DNA of 64,000 nucleotides from Pseudomonas sp. 31-12 (GTDB lineage Bacteria > Pseudomonadota > Gammaproteobacteria > Pseudomonadales > Pseudomonadaceae), in contig NZ_CP029482.1 in the NCBI RefSeq assembly GCF_003151075.1, forward strand, positions 6,230,001 through 6,294,000, in the 5' to 3' direction. Of this stretch, positions 43,032 to 54,713 are shown one piece after another; positions within the stretch are counted from its first letter, which is position 1; the number at the start of each line of letters is the position of its first letter. A model generated the notes under the pieces. That model did not search any database and had not been told where the DNA came from. It saw only the letters and a list, made by a program, of their open reading frames with translations. The position numbers and the translations under genes were made by a program.

Positions 43032-44303
43032 ATGAGCTATGTGATCGACCGACGTCTCAATGGCAAGAACAAGAGCACGGTAAACCGTCAGCGGTTTCTG
43101 CGGCGTTACCGTGATCACATCAAGAAGGCTGTCGAAGAGGCGGTCAGTCGGCGTTCCATTACCGATATGGAGCACGGCGAACAGATCAGTATCCCCGGCC
43201 GCGACATCGACGAGCCGGTGCTTCACCACGGACGCGGTGGCAAGCAGACGGTCGTGCACCCCGGCAACAAGGAATTCACCAGCGGCGAACACATCGCCCG
43301 TCCACCAGGCGGTGGTGGCGGCCGGGGCCCGGGCAAGGCTGGCAACTCGGGCGAAGGGATGGACGAATTTGTCTTCCAGATCACCCAGGAGGAATTTCTC
43401 GAATTCATGTTCGAGGACCTCGAACTGCCAAACCTGGTGAAACGCAACCTCACCGGCACCGACACCTTCAAGACCGTACGCGCGGGTATCAGCAACGAAG
43501 GTAACCCGTCGCGGATCAACATCATCCGAACCTTGCGCTCGGCCCATGCCCGGCGAATCGCCCTGTCTGGCAGCAGCCGGGCAAAATTGCGCGAAGCCAA
43601 AGAGGAACTGCTGCGACTCAAGCGAGATGAACCGGACAACTTCGGCGATATTCAGGAGATCGAAGCAGAAATCGAGAAACTCAGTGCGCGCATCCATCGC
43701 GTACCCTTTCTGGACACCTTTGACCTCAAGTACAACCTGCTCATCAAGCAGCCGAACCCAAGCTCCAAAGCGGTGATGTTCTGCCTGATGGACGTATCTG
43801 GCTCCATGACCCAGGCGACCAAGGACATCGCCAAGCGCTTCTTCATCCTGTTGTACCTGTTTCTCAAGCGTAACTACGACAAGATCGACGTCGTGTTCAT
43901 CCGCCACCACACCAGCGCTCGCGAAGTGGACGAGGAAGAGTTCTTCTACTCCCGGGAAACCGGCGGCACCATCGTCTCCAGCGCCTTGAAACTGATGCAG
44001 GAGATCATGGCCGAGCGTTATCCGAGCAATGAGTGGAACATCTACGCGGCCCAGGCCTCCGATGGTGACAACTGGAACGACGATTCGCCGATCTGCCGCG
44101 ACATTCTGATCAACCAGATCATGCCATTCGTGCAGTACTACACTTACGTTGAGATTACCCCGCGCGAACATCAGGCCTTGTGGTTCGAGTACGAACGCAT
44201 TGCCGAAGCCTTCTCTGACACTTTTGCCCAGCAGCAACTGGTCTCGGCCGGGGATATCTATCCGGTCTTCCGTGAACTCTTCCAGCGCAGGTTAGTGACA
44301 TGA
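43032..44303 (+). CDS. yeaH: DUF444 VWA-like protein (YeaH)
   Basis: 423 residues. The N-terminal part is basic and glycine-rich; the C-terminal half is a von Willebrand A-like domain with the metal-site motif DVSGS at residues 254-258. Works with the YeaG kinase by an unknown mechanism. Overlaps spoVR by four bases. Confidence 0.9.
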   Translation: MSYVIDRRLNGKNKSTVNRQRFLRRYRDHIKKAVEEAVSRRSITDMEHGEQISIPGRDIDEPVLHHGRGGKQTVVHPGNKEFTSGEHIARPPGGGGGRGPGKAGNSGEGMDEFVFQITQEEFLEFMFEDLELPNLVKRNLTGTDTFKTVRAGISNEGNPSRINIIRTLRSAHARRIALSGSSRAKLREAKEELLRLKRDEPDNFGDIQEIEAEIEKLSARIHRVPFLDTFDLKYNLLIKQPNPSSKAVMFCLMDVSGSMTQATKDIAKRFFILLYLFLKRNYDKIDVVFIRHHTSAREVDEEEFFYSRETGGTIVSSALKLMQEIMAERYPSNEWNIYAAQASDGDNWNDDSPICRDILINQIMPFVQYYTYVEITPREHQALWFEYERIAEAFSDTFAQQQLVSAGDIYPVFRELFQRRLVT

Positions 44304-45862
44304 CCGCCAAAGAGCAGAAGCGCCAACCCATTTCCACCGGCTCCGAATGGACGTTCGAGCTGATCCAGGCCTACGACAAGGAAATCAGTCGCCTGGCGGC
44401 TCGTTATGCCCTGGACACCTACCCCAACCAGATCGAAGTGATCACCGCCGAGCAGATGATGGACGCCTACGCCTCCGTCGGCATGCCGCTGGGTTATCAC
44501 CATTGGTCCTACGGCAAACACTTCCTTAGCACCGAGAAGTCCTACAGCCGTGGGCAGATGGGACTGGCCTACGAGATCGTGATCAACTCGGACCCGTGCA
44601 TCGCCTACCTGATGGAAGAAAACACCATCTGCATGCAGGCCCTGGTGGTCGCTCACGCGTGCTACGGCCACAACAGCTTCTTCAAGGGCAATTACCTGTT
44701 CCGCACCTGGACCGATGCCAGTTCGATCATCGATTACCTGGTTTTTGCCAAGCAATACATCATGCAGTGCGAAGAACGCCATGGCATCGACGCGGTGGAG
44801 GACTTGCTGGATTCCTGCCACGCCCTGATGAACTACGGGGTTGATCGCTACAAACGTCCGTATCCGATTTCGGCTGAAGAAGAACGCCGTCGGCAAAAGG
44901 ACCGGGAAGAGCATCTGCAAAAACAGATCAACGATCTGTGGCGGACCATTCCAAAAGGCGCGGACAAGTACAGCGACAAGGACAACGCTCGCTTCCCCGC
45001 CGAACCTCAGGAAAACATCCTGTACTTCATCGAAAAACACGCGCCGTTGCTGGAGCCCTGGCAGCGGGAAATCGTGCGCATCGTGCGCAAGATCGCCCAG
45101 TATTTCTACCCGCAACGCCAGACCCAGGTGATGAACGAAGGTTGGGCCACGTTCTGGCACTACACGCTGATGAACGACCTGTATGACGAAGGCCTCGTCA
45201 CCGACGGCTTCATGATGGAGTTTCTGACCTCCCACACCAGTGTGGTCTACCAACCCGGCTTCGACAGCCCCTACTACAACGGCATCAACCCCTACACCCT
45301 GGGTTTTGCCATGTACCGGGACATCCGCCGCATGTGTGAACACCCGACCGAAGAGGACTACCGCTGGTTCCCTGAGATTGCCGGCACCGACTGGCTGTCG
45401 AGCATCAAGTTCGCCATGAGCAGCTTCAAGGATGAAAGCTTCATCCTGCAGTACTTGTCACCCCAGGTTATCCGCGACCTGAAGTTGTTCAGCATCCTCG
45501 ATGATGACCAAAAGGACGATCTGCTGGTCCCGGCGATTCACGACGAAGGGGGCTACCGCATCATTCGCGAAACCCTGGCCGCGCAGTACAACCTGGGAAA
45601 TCGCGAGCCCAACATTCAGATCTACAGCATCGACCGACGCGGCGACCGCTCCCTGACCTTGCGTCACCAGCAGCACGACCGCAAACCGTTGGGCGAGTCC
45701 ACCGAAGAAGTGCTCAAGCATCTGCACCGACTGTGGGGCTTCGACATTCATCTGGAAACGCTGCAAGGCGACCAGGTCATGAAAGTTCACCATGTTCCGC
45801 CCAGAAGCGAACACAGCGAGGGGGATTACGGCCGGCTGGACCTGGCTGTCATTCATCTTTGA
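44300..45862 (+). CDS. spoVR: SpoVR family protein (YcgB)
   Basis: 520 residues, alpha-helical SpoVR domain over most of its length ([35 protein letters not shown]). In Bacillus SpoVR affects the spore cortex; in proteobacteria it is a stationary-phase gene of unknown activity. It is translationally coupled to yeaH. Confidence 0.92.
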   Translation: MTAKEQKRQPISTGSEWTFELIQAYDKEISRLAARYALDTYPNQIEVITAEQMMDAYASVGMPLGYHHWSYGKHFLSTEKSYSRGQMGLAYEIVINSDPCIAYLMEENTICMQALVVAHACYGHNSFFKGNYLFRTWTDASSIIDYLVFAKQYIMQCEERHGIDAVEDLLDSCHALMNYGVDRYKRPYPISAEEERRRQKDREEHLQKQINDLWRTIPKGADKYSDKDNARFPAEPQENILYFIEKHAPLLEPWQREIVRIVRKIAQYFYPQRQTQVMNEGWATFWHYTLMNDLYDEGLVTDGFMMEFLTSHTSVVYQPGFDSPYYNGINPYTLGFAMYRDIRRMCEHPTEEDYRWFPEIAGTDWLSSIKFAMSSFKDESFILQYLSPQVIRDLKLFSILDDDQKDDLLVPAIHDEGGYRIIRETLAAQYNLGNREPNIQIYSIDRRGDRSLTLRHQQHDRKPLGESTEEVLKHLHRLWGFDIHLETLQGDQVMKVHHVPPRSEHSEGDYGRLDLAVIHL

Positions 45863-45925
45863 TTCTGTTTCTGCCTCCGGAAGTTCGACGCAAAGGTTAT
45901 TCTGTCGAGCTAACGGAGGTTTTTT

Positions 45926-47155
45926 ATGCGGATTTATAAAGTCGGCGGCGCGGTACGCGATCGCCTGCTGGGCAAGCCGGTCACCGATATCGACTGGGTC
46001 GTGGTCGGTGCCAATACCGAAGAAATGCTCGCCAAGGGTTTTCGCCCGGTAGGCGCTGATTTCCCGGTATTTCTTCACCCCAAGAGCGGTGAGGAATACG
46101 CCCTCGCCCGTACCGAACGCAAAAGCGGACGCGGTTACGGCGGCTTCACCTTCCATGCCAGCCCCGAGGTCACCCTCGAAGAAGACTTGATCCGTCGCGA
46201 CCTGACGATCAACGCCATGGCCGAGGACGATCAGCAGAACCTGACGGACCCGTACCACGGCCAACGCGACCTTGAAGCTCGCGTGCTTCGCCACGTTTCC
46301 CCCGCTTTCGCCGAAGATCCACTCCGTGTCCTGCGCGTTGCCCGCTTCGCAGCTCGATACGCCGGGCTGGGTTTCACCGTCGCGCCTGAAACAATGGGCC
46401 TTATGCGGCAACTCAGTGAGTCAGGTGAACTGGAGGCGCTGACTGCCGAACGCAGCTGGAAGGAAATTTCCCGCGCACTGATGGAAGATCAGCCACAGAT
46501 ATTCATCGAAGTGCTGCGCGAATGTGGCGCGCTCAAGGTATTGATGCCGGAAGTCGACGCCCTGTTCGGCGTGCCACAACCGGAAGCCCATCACCCTGAG
46601 ATCGACACGGGCGTGCACACCCTGAGCGTGCTCGAGCAAGCGGCTCTGCACAAACAACCGCTGACTGTGCGTTGGGCGTGCTTGCTGCATGATCTGGGCA
46701 AAGGATTGACGCCCCAGGAAGAATGGCCGCGCCACATCGCCCACGAACACACGGGCCTGAAGCTGATCAAAGCGGTCAACGAACAGTTCAAGGCACCGAA
46801 GGATTGCCAGGAATTGGCATTGCTGGTGGGCCAGTATCACACCCACGGCCACCGCGCCCTGGAGCTGAAGGCCTCGACTCTGCTGGAGTTGCTGCAGAGT
46901 TTTGACGTGTACCGTCGTCCGCAGCGGTTTGAAGAGTTCATTGCAGCGTGCGAGATGGATGCGCGCGGGCGCAAAGGGCTGGAGCAGAGAAGTTATCCAC
47001 AGGCGGATTATTTGCGCGGCGCGGCGACTGCAGCCCGGAGCGTGGCAGTTCAGCCGTTGCTGGAGAAGGGATTCAAGGGGCCGGAGCTGGGCGAGGCGAT
47101 CAAGCGTGAGCGGCTAAAAGCGCTCAAGGCCTACAAAGAGGCAGAGTCTGCCTGA
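45926..47155 (+). CDS. cca: multifunctional CCA-adding tRNA nucleotidyltransferase
   Basis: 409 residues. N-terminal class II nucleotidyltransferase with [12 protein letters not shown] and the DxD metal pair in [19 protein letters not shown] as the second motif; C-terminal HD domain ([11 protein letters not shown]), which gives phosphatase/phosphodiesterase activity in long Cca forms. Adds or repairs the CCA end of tRNAs. GGAGG lies before the ATG. Confidence 0.95.
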   Translation: MRIYKVGGAVRDRLLGKPVTDIDWVVVGANTEEMLAKGFRPVGADFPVFLHPKSGEEYALARTERKSGRGYGGFTFHASPEVTLEEDLIRRDLTINAMAEDDQQNLTDPYHGQRDLEARVLRHVSPAFAEDPLRVLRVARFAARYAGLGFTVAPETMGLMRQLSESGELEALTAERSWKEISRALMEDQPQIFIEVLRECGALKVLMPEVDALFGVPQPEAHHPEIDTGVHTLSVLEQAALHKQPLTVRWACLLHDLGKGLTPQEEWPRHIAHEHTGLKLIKAVNEQFKAPKDCQELALLVGQYHTHGHRALELKASTLLELLQSFDVYRRPQRFEEFIAACEMDARGRKGLEQRSYPQADYLRGAATAARSVAVQPLLEKGFKGPELGEAIKRERLKALKAYKEAESA

Positions 47156-47159
47156 AAAG

Positions 47160-47226
47160 CTTCGCGAGCAAGCCCGCTCCCACAGTTTCAGTGTAAATCC
47201 CTGTGGGAGCGGGCTTGCCCGCGATT
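47160..47226. repeat. REP doublet (REPIN)
   Basis: Closely spaced inverted copies, cores GCGAGCAAGCCCGCTCCCAC and GTGGGAGCGGGCTTGCCCGC, separated by only about 14 bases. Sits between the convergent genes cca and folK and may act as their terminator. Confidence 0.9.
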
Positions 47227-47238
47227 GCGTCAGTCAGA

Positions 47239-47757
47239 TCACAGCAAATTCGAAGGCGTCAGCTGCTCACCGCGCCACTCGAACGCCACTGGCGCCAACA
47301 CCTGATCGATCTGCGCTTCACCCCACAAGGTCGCAAAGCTTTTGCCTACGCCCGGATGCACACGATCCGGCGCAATCAGCGACAACGGCCACAGTACAAA
47401 GGCGTTTTTCAGAATCTCTGCCCGCGGCAGGATCAACCCATCGAAATTGCCCACCAGATCGCCAAACAAAAGCACATCGATATCCAGCGGCAGCCCCTTG
47501 CGGTCAGGCGCATAACGGCCATTGTCCGCCTCGATGAATTTCAATCGACGGTCCAGCTCCATCAGCGGCAAATCGGTGTACGCCGAGACCACGAAATTAA
47601 AGAACGGCCCGCTCTTGATCCCCACTGGCTGGCTTTCGAACACCGCCGAGCAACGGATATCCACGAGAAAATCCGCCAGGGCTTCGAGCCCGGCATGCAA
47701 ATGGGTTTCGCGCTCGATATTGCTACCGAGCCCGAGATACACCTGAGTCAGCGACAT
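47239..47757 (-). CDS. folK: 2-amino-4-hydroxy-6-hydroxymethyldihydropteridine diphosphokinase
   Basis: Pyrophosphorylates hydroxymethyl-dihydropterin in folate synthesis. 172 residues with GLGSNIERE at the N-terminus and the catalytic/metal DxD in LPLDIDVLLFGD. Its ATG lies ten bases inside the end of folB. Confidence 0.93.
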   Translation of the reverse strand: MSLTQVYLGLGSNIERETHLHAGLEALADFLVDIRCSAVFESQPVGIKSGPFFNFVVSAYTDLPLMELDRRLKFIEADNGRYAPDRKGLPLDIDVLLFGDLVGNFDGLILPRAEILKNAFVLWPLSLIAPDRVHPGVGKSFATLWGEAQIDQVLAPVAFEWRGEQLTPSNLL

Positions 47758-48104
47758 CCGCGCTCGATCTCCACACCCACACCACCGGTGGCCGCCGGGA
47801 CCGCGCCAGGCTTGGTCAGCTTGAGGCGCATCCAGGTGATGTTGAATTCGCTCATCAACACTTCGACCAGACGCTCGGCAAAAGTCTCGACCAGCTGGAA
47901 CTGCGCCTGCTCGGCAAACGCCTGAATGCGCGACGAAACGCTCGCGTAGTCGAGCGCCAGGGTCAGGTCGTCCCCTGCAGCGGCCGGACGATTGTCCCAG
48001 GCGAAGCTCAGATCAAGTCTCAGGCACTGTCGGATGCCTCGCTCCCAGTCGTAGGCACCGATCACGGTGTCGACTTCCAGGCCCTCGATAAACACTCTGT
48101 CCAA
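47748..48104 (-). CDS. folB: dihydroneopterin aldolase
   Basis: 118 residues of the FolB tunnel fold ([17 protein letters not shown], catalytic Lys in LKLTKPGAV). The TTG at 48104 is chosen: GGAG lies eight bases upstream and it gives the family N-terminus; an ATG eight codons earlier lacks a comparable site. Overlaps folK by ten bases. Divergent from plsY. Confidence 0.9.
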   Translation of the reverse strand: MDRVFIEGLEVDTVIGAYDWERGIRQCLRLDLSFAWDNRPAAAGDDLTLALDYASVSSRIQAFAEQAQFQLVETFAERLVEVLMSEFNITWMRLKLTKPGAVPAATGGVGVEIERGCR

Positions 48105-48178
48105 GCACTTTTCTCCGCTGCACGACAAGGGCGCAATGCGCCGTTAGAATCAGGGCGTCCTCGCCCGGAATAGTTAGC

Positions 48179-48748
48179 ATGTTTTGGTTATTGGCGACCC
48201 TCGCCTACCTGCTCGGCTCTCTGTCCTTCGCCATTTTGCTCAGCCGCCTGACCGGTAACCCCGATCCGCGAATGAGTGGCTCGGGCAATGCCGGCGCCAC
48301 CAACATGTTGCGTCTGGCCGGCAAAAAACTCGCCATCCTGACGTTGATCGGCGACCTCTGCAAAGGCCTGCTGCCAGTATTAATCGCCGGCTTTGCGGGT
48401 CTTTCCCTACAAGAACAGGCCTGGATCGGCGTTTGTGCCGTCATCGGTCACCTGTTCCCGCTGTACTTCCGCTTTCGCGGCGGCAAGGGCGTCGCCACTG
48501 CGGCCGGCATGCTGCTTGGCCTGTATCCGCCTGCAGCACTGCTGGCGGTCTGCGCCTGGCTGCTGACGTTCTACCTGACCCGCACCAGCTCACTCGCCGC
48601 GTTGATCGCCACGCCGTTGACCCTGCCACTGCTGGCCTGGCAAGAACCGGCGGCACTGCTGCCCATGAGCGCACTCACGGGGCTGATCGTCTGGCGTCAT
48701 CGCGGCAATCTACGCGACCTGTTTGCCGGGCGCGAACGGCATTTTTAA
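48179..48748 (+). CDS. plsY: glycerol-3-phosphate acyltransferase PlsY
   Basis: Acyl-phosphate-dependent membrane acyltransferase, first step of phospholipid synthesis. 189 residues, five hydrophobic spans, and the three conserved loops [11 protein letters not shown], a [18 protein letters not shown] stretch and the C-terminal IVWRHRGN. Confidence 0.94.
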   Translation: MFWLLATLAYLLGSLSFAILLSRLTGNPDPRMSGSGNAGATNMLRLAGKKLAILTLIGDLCKGLLPVLIAGFAGLSLQEQAWIGVCAVIGHLFPLYFRFRGGKGVATAAGMLLGLYPPAALLAVCAWLLTFYLTRTSSLAALIATPLTLPLLAWQEPAALLPMSALTGLIVWRHRGNLRDLFAGRERHF

Positions 48749-48771
48749 ATACCGGACATGAGCACCGCTCA

Positions 48772-49797
48772 TTACAGCGCCGACAGCTGCTCCATCGGCC
48801 AGCGCGCCTGCACGCTGATCGCCAGGCTTTCGTGCTGACCGGCCTGCAAGCGCTGGCAACCGGCAAACGCGATCATCGCGCCATTGTCGGTGCAGAACTC
48901 CGGGCGGGCATAAAACACATCGCCTTTCATGTCGCCGAGCATTTTTTCCAGTGAAGTGCGCAGTGCCTTGTTGGCGCTGACGCCTCCAGCGATCACCAGG
49001 CGCTTCATGCCCGCCTGTTTCAGGGCGCGCTTGCACTTGATGGTCAAAGTCTCCACCACGGCCTGCTGGAACGCCAGCGAGATGTCGCAACGGGCTTGCT
49101 CGCTGTCGTCCCCGGCGCTGACGCTCTGTTGCCAGGTGTTCAGGGCGAAGGTTTTCAAGCCGCTAAAGCTGAAGGCCAAGCCCGGGCGGTCGCACATCGG
49201 ACGCGGAAAGGTGAAACGTCCTGAAACGCCCCGCTCAGCCAGTTTGGCGATTTCCGGACCGCCTGGATAATTGAGGCCCATCATCTTCGCAGTCTTGTCG
49301 AACGCTTCACCGGCGGCATCGTCGAGTGTCTCGCCCAACAGCGTGTAATGGCCGATTCCGTCGACCTGAACGAGCTGCGTATGACCCCCCGACACCAACA
49401 AAGCGACGAACGGGAATTGCGGCGGTTGCGGCTCCAGCATTGGCGCCAGCAAATGCCCTTCCATGTGGTGCACACCGAGCGCCGGAATGCCCCAGGCAAA
49501 CGCCAGCGCCTGCGCGCAGGAGGCGCCCACCAGCAAGGCACCGACCAGGCCGGGACCCGCGGTATAAGCGATGGCATCGATCTCGGTCGGCACACAGTCA
49601 GCTTCGGCCAACACCTGACGAATCAAGGGCAGCATGCGTTTGACGTGGTCGCGCGAGGCCAGCTCCGGCACCACACCGCCATAGGCGCGGTGCAGGTCGA
49701 TCTGACTGAACAGCGCGTCGGCCAGCAGGCCGCGTTCACTGTCATATAATGCGACACCGGTTTCGTCGCAGGAGGTTTCTAATCCCAGTACTAGCAT
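48772..49797 (-). CDS. tsaD: tRNA N6-adenosine threonylcarbamoyltransferase
   Basis: Catalytic subunit of t6A37 synthesis. 341 residues with [16 protein letters not shown] at the start, the metal-binding HxxxH in [10 protein letters not shown], and [11 protein letters not shown]. Divergent from rpsU, as usual in gamma-proteobacteria, and convergent with plsY. Confidence 0.96.
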   Translation of the reverse strand: MLVLGLETSCDETGVALYDSERGLLADALFSQIDLHRAYGGVVPELASRDHVKRMLPLIRQVLAEADCVPTEIDAIAYTAGPGLVGALLVGASCAQALAFAWGIPALGVHHMEGHLLAPMLEPQPPQFPFVALLVSGGHTQLVQVDGIGHYTLLGETLDDAAGEAFDKTAKMMGLNYPGGPEIAKLAERGVSGRFTFPRPMCDRPGLAFSFSGLKTFALNTWQQSVSAGDDSEQARCDISLAFQQAVVETLTIKCKRALKQAGMKRLVIAGGVSANKALRTSLEKMLGDMKGDVFYARPEFCTDNGAMIAFAGCQRLQAGQHESLAISVQARWPMEQLSAL

Positions 49798-49996
49798 GGG
49801 TTTGCGCCTTGTTTAGGCTGAATTCGAAGGCGCGCATAATAGTCGCCATCGGATGCCCCGACTAGCGGTTTTCGATCAGAGGCTTTGCATTCCGGTCGAT
49901 GAGGAGTTAACATCCGCAACCCTTAAAAACCGACGTCTTCAAGTGCTCTTTTGCCGCGAGGATGTTGACCCCGGTAATGAATGAAGGTAGCTCTGG

Positions 49997-50212
49997 ATGC
50001 CAGCCGTCAAAGTAAAAGAGAACGAACCCTTCGACGTAGCTCTGCGTCGTTTCAAGCGCTCCTGCGAAAAAGCCGGTGTACTGGCTGAAGTTCGTAGCCG
50101 CGAATTCTACGAGAAGCCTACTTCTGAGCGTAAGCGCAAAGCAGCAGCCGCTGTTAAGCGTCACGCGAAGAAAGTTCAGCGCGAACAGCGCCGCGCCGTT
50201 CGTCTGTACTAA
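49997..50212 (+). CDS. rpsU: 30S ribosomal protein bS21
   Basis: 71 very basic residues ([20 protein letters not shown] at the start, lysine/arginine-rich end). bS21 assists early initiation complexes. First gene of the rpsU-dnaG-rpoD macromolecular synthesis set. Confidence 0.97.
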
Positions 50213-50694
50213 TACACAGACGTTCGTAGCAAGCTTCTGCCAAGCCCGGCCCTCAGCCGGGCTTATGGCATTTGCGGAAAACGCTTGATGCTTCACCGTC
50301 AAAGCCGCAGACGCGACCGAGACAAACCTGCTTCACAGCGTCAGACCTGGCTCTTTTGCCAGCGGTGCACGTCTTTTCTGACGAGCCTTCCAAGGCTACT
50401 GACGAGCACACCCACTGATTCCTCTCACGACGATCAGCCCAAGGCACCTTCTTGCGTGCCCGCTTATGAGCTATCCGAGGCCCTCGACTGGCCGCAGCGG
50501 ATTTCAGCGCAACACTTTCAAATAGTCGAATACTGATTGGTACTAACGTCAGTGGATTTTCGGCAGATACACTTCCCGACAGCGATTACGCAGACGACAC
50601 CGGTCGAGCCGCACATTTTGCGTGCCTCAAACAACGACCCGCGTTCGGCAGCTCATCGTTTTGGGTCCATTAAAGCGCAGATGACGAGAACGCC
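50213..50694 (+). other. 482-base gap between rpsU and dnaG
   Basis: Contains the attenuator-like hairpin behind rpsU and otherwise no recognised gene. An 83-codon frame (50285-50536) is open on the plus strand but has no ribosome-binding site, no known motif and an ordinary shadow-like composition. A small gene that occupies this gap in P. aeruginosa is not seen. Confidence 0.5.
50242..50264 (+). terminator. attenuator-like hairpin between rpsU and dnaG
   Basis: AAGCCCGGC-CCTCA-GCCGGGCTT, nine perfect pairs and a five-base loop, 30 bases behind rpsU, followed by ATGG rather than T-rich sequence. The E. coli operon has a partial terminator at the same place that sets the high rpsU to low dnaG ratio. 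Confidence 0.65.
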
Positions 50695-52674
50695 ATGGCC
50701 GGGCTAATTCCCCAGAGCTTCATTGACGACCTTCTGAACCGCACCGACATCGTCGATGTGGTCAGCTCGCGCCTGCAAATGAAAAAGGCCGGCAAGAACT
50801 ACACCGCCTGCTGCCCTTTTCATAAAGAGAAAACCCCGTCTTTCAGCGTCAGCCCTGATAAACAGTTCTATTACTGCTTCGGCTGCGGCGCTGGCGGCAA
50901 CGCCCTCGGTTTCATGATGGACCACGACAACCTGGACTTCGTCCAGGCTGTTGAAGAACTGGCCAAAGCCGCCGGCATGGAAATCCCCCGCGAAGAAAGC
51001 GGTCGGCCGCACAAACCGCGGCAACCGACCGATTCGCCGCTGTACCCGCTGCTGACTGCGGCCGCCGATTTTTACCGCCAGGCCCTGAAAAGTCATCCAT
51101 CGCGCAAAGCCGCTGTGGATTATTTGAAAGGTCGCGGGCTGACCGGCGAAATCGCCCGGGACTTCGGCCTCGGTTTCGCCCCGCCCGGCTGGGACAACCT
51201 GTTCAAGCACCTCAGCAGCGACACCCTGCAACAGAAAGCCATGGTCGACGCCGGCCTGCTGATCGAGAACGCCGAAACCGGCAAGCGCTATGACCGCTTT
51301 CGCGATCGCGTAATGTTCCCGATCCGCGACAGTCGAGGGCGCATCATCGCTTTCGGTGGCCGGGTATTGGGCGATGACAAGCCGAAATACCTGAACTCAC
51401 CGGAAACCCCGGTATTCCATAAGGGCCAGGAACTCTACGGCCTTTATGAAGCACGCAAGAATAACCGCAACCTCGACGAAATCATCGTCGTCGAAGGCTA
51501 CATGGACGTCATCGCCCTCGCTCAGCAAGGCTTGCGCAACGCCGTCGCGACCCTGGGCACCGCCACCAGCGAAGAGCATATGAAGCGGCTGTTTCGCGTC
51601 GTGCCCAACGTGCTGTTCTGCTTCGACGGCGACCAGGCCGGCCGCAACGCCGCGTGGCGCGCACTGGAAGCCACCCTGCCCTGCCTGCAGGACGGGCGGC
51701 GCGCACGCTTTCTGTTCCTGCCTGAGGGCGAGGACCCGGATACGCTGGTCCGCTCAGAGGGCACTGACGCGTTTCGCGCGCGAATCAACCAGCATGCCCA
51801 GCCATTGGCGGATTATTTCTTTCAGCAACTGACCGAGGAATCGGACCCGCGCTCGCTCGAAGGCAAGGCCCACATGGCCACCCTCGCCGCGCCGCTGATC
51901 GACAAGGTACCGGGCGCGAATCTACGTATCCTGATGCGTCAACGCCTGACCGAAATTACCGGCCTGAGCGGTGAAGCCGTGAGCCAGTTGGTGCAGAGCG
52001 CTCCACAGGATGCGCCGCCGGCGTACGACCCAGGCATCGATTACGACGCCATGCCGGATTACAGCGACTACCATCAGCCGCAGGCACAAGAGATGTACGT
52101 GCCGCAGCAGGAGTGGACGCCGAAGAAACCCGGTGCAGGCGGCAAGAAGTGGGACAAGAAGCCCTGGGACAAGAATGGCAAGCGTGGTGGTGATCGCGAT
52201 CAACCGAGCGCCCCACGCACACCGATTGCGGTGGAAGCCCCGACCCTGATTGCACTGCGCACACTCATCCATCACCCGGATCTGGCTGGCAAGGTAGAAA
52301 CCGCCAACCATTTCGCCAATGAGAGCAATACCTACGCTCAGCTGCTGGTAGCTCTGATCGAGGCCGTGCAAAAAAATCCTAAGCTAAACTCAATTCAGTT
52401 AATGGCCCGGTGGCACGGGACCGAACAGGGTCGCTTGCTCAAGGCTTTGGCGGAAAAGGAGTGGCTGATTGCGGGTGACAACCTTGAACAACAGTTTTTA
52501 GACACCATTACTAGGTTATCAGCCTCTCAACACACCGATAGCCTGGAAGCACTAATCAGAAAAGCAAGGCAGCCAGGACTGACCGCGGAGGAAGCAAATC
52601 AGATCGCAAATCAGATGCGCGACCTATTAAAACGCAATATGGCTGTATCAACCCCGACCTCAACTGGCGCGTGA
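50695..52674 (+). CDS. dnaG: DNA primase
   Basis: 659 residues. N-terminal CHC2 zinc ribbon (CCPFHKEKTPSF ... YYCFGCG), the catalytic core with TOPRIM motifs (IIVVEGYMDVIAL and CFDGDQAGRNAAW) and a C-terminal helicase-interaction domain. A linker of about 90 residues rich in Pro, Gln, Lys and Tyr separates core and C-terminus. Confidence 0.97.
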   Translation: MAGLIPQSFIDDLLNRTDIVDVVSSRLQMKKAGKNYTACCPFHKEKTPSFSVSPDKQFYYCFGCGAGGNALGFMMDHDNLDFVQAVEELAKAAGMEIPREESGRPHKPRQPTDSPLYPLLTAAADFYRQALKSHPSRKAAVDYLKGRGLTGEIARDFGLGFAPPGWDNLFKHLSSDTLQQKAMVDAGLLIENAETGKRYDRFRDRVMFPIRDSRGRIIAFGGRVLGDDKPKYLNSPETPVFHKGQELYGLYEARKNNRNLDEIIVVEGYMDVIALAQQGLRNAVATLGTATSEEHMKRLFRVVPNVLFCFDGDQAGRNAAWRALEATLPCLQDGRRARFLFLPEGEDPDTLVRSEGTDAFRARINQHAQPLADYFFQQLTEESDPRSLEGKAHMATLAAPLIDKVPGANLRILMRQRLTEITGLSGEAVSQLVQSAPQDAPPAYDPGIDYDAMPDYSDYHQPQAQEMYVPQQEWTPKKPGAGGKKWDKKPWDKNGKRGGDRDQPSAPRTPIAVEAPTLIALRTLIHHPDLAGKVETANHFANESNTYAQLLVALIEAVQKNPKLNSIQLMARWHGTEQGRLLKALAEKEWLIAGDNLEQQFLDTITRLSASQHTDSLEALIRKARQPGLTAEEANQIANQMRDLLKRNMAVSTPTSTGA

Positions 52675-52688
52675 GGTCATAGCTCAGG

Positions 52689-52694
52689 TATAAT
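52689..52694 (+). promoter_or_regulatory. likely -10 box of an rpoD promoter
   Basis: A perfect TATAAT in AGGTATAATCC lies 47 bases before the rpoD ATG, in the 67-base dnaG-rpoD gap. No good -35 box is present at 16-18 bases, so it may need an activator or be weak. Confidence 0.45.
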
Positions 52695-52741
52695 CCTCGG
52701 CTTGTTTTTTGCCCGCCAAGACCTTCAGTGGATAGGGTGTT

Positions 52742-54592
<1,851 letters not shown>

Positions 54593-54600
54593 TCACAGAA

Positions 54601-54624
54601 CCCCCGGCCCAGGCCGGGGGTTTT
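54601..54624 (+). terminator. rho-independent terminator of rpoD
   Basis: CCCCCGGCC-CA-GGCCGGGGG stem followed by TTTTGC, eight bases behind the rpoD stop. Confidence 0.88.
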
Positions 54625-54713
54625 GCTTTCTACAGATAAAATCCCCCGTACCTCCCCCCCGCCGAATTGCCCGTCTACACTCGAAACATTCCCCGAGCCA
54701 TAACGAGACCGTT

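Noticed and set aside
50285..50536. 83-codon frame between rpsU and dnaG as a gene
   Set aside because: No ribosome-binding site, no similarity recognised, odd composition rich in Ser, Arg and Gln.
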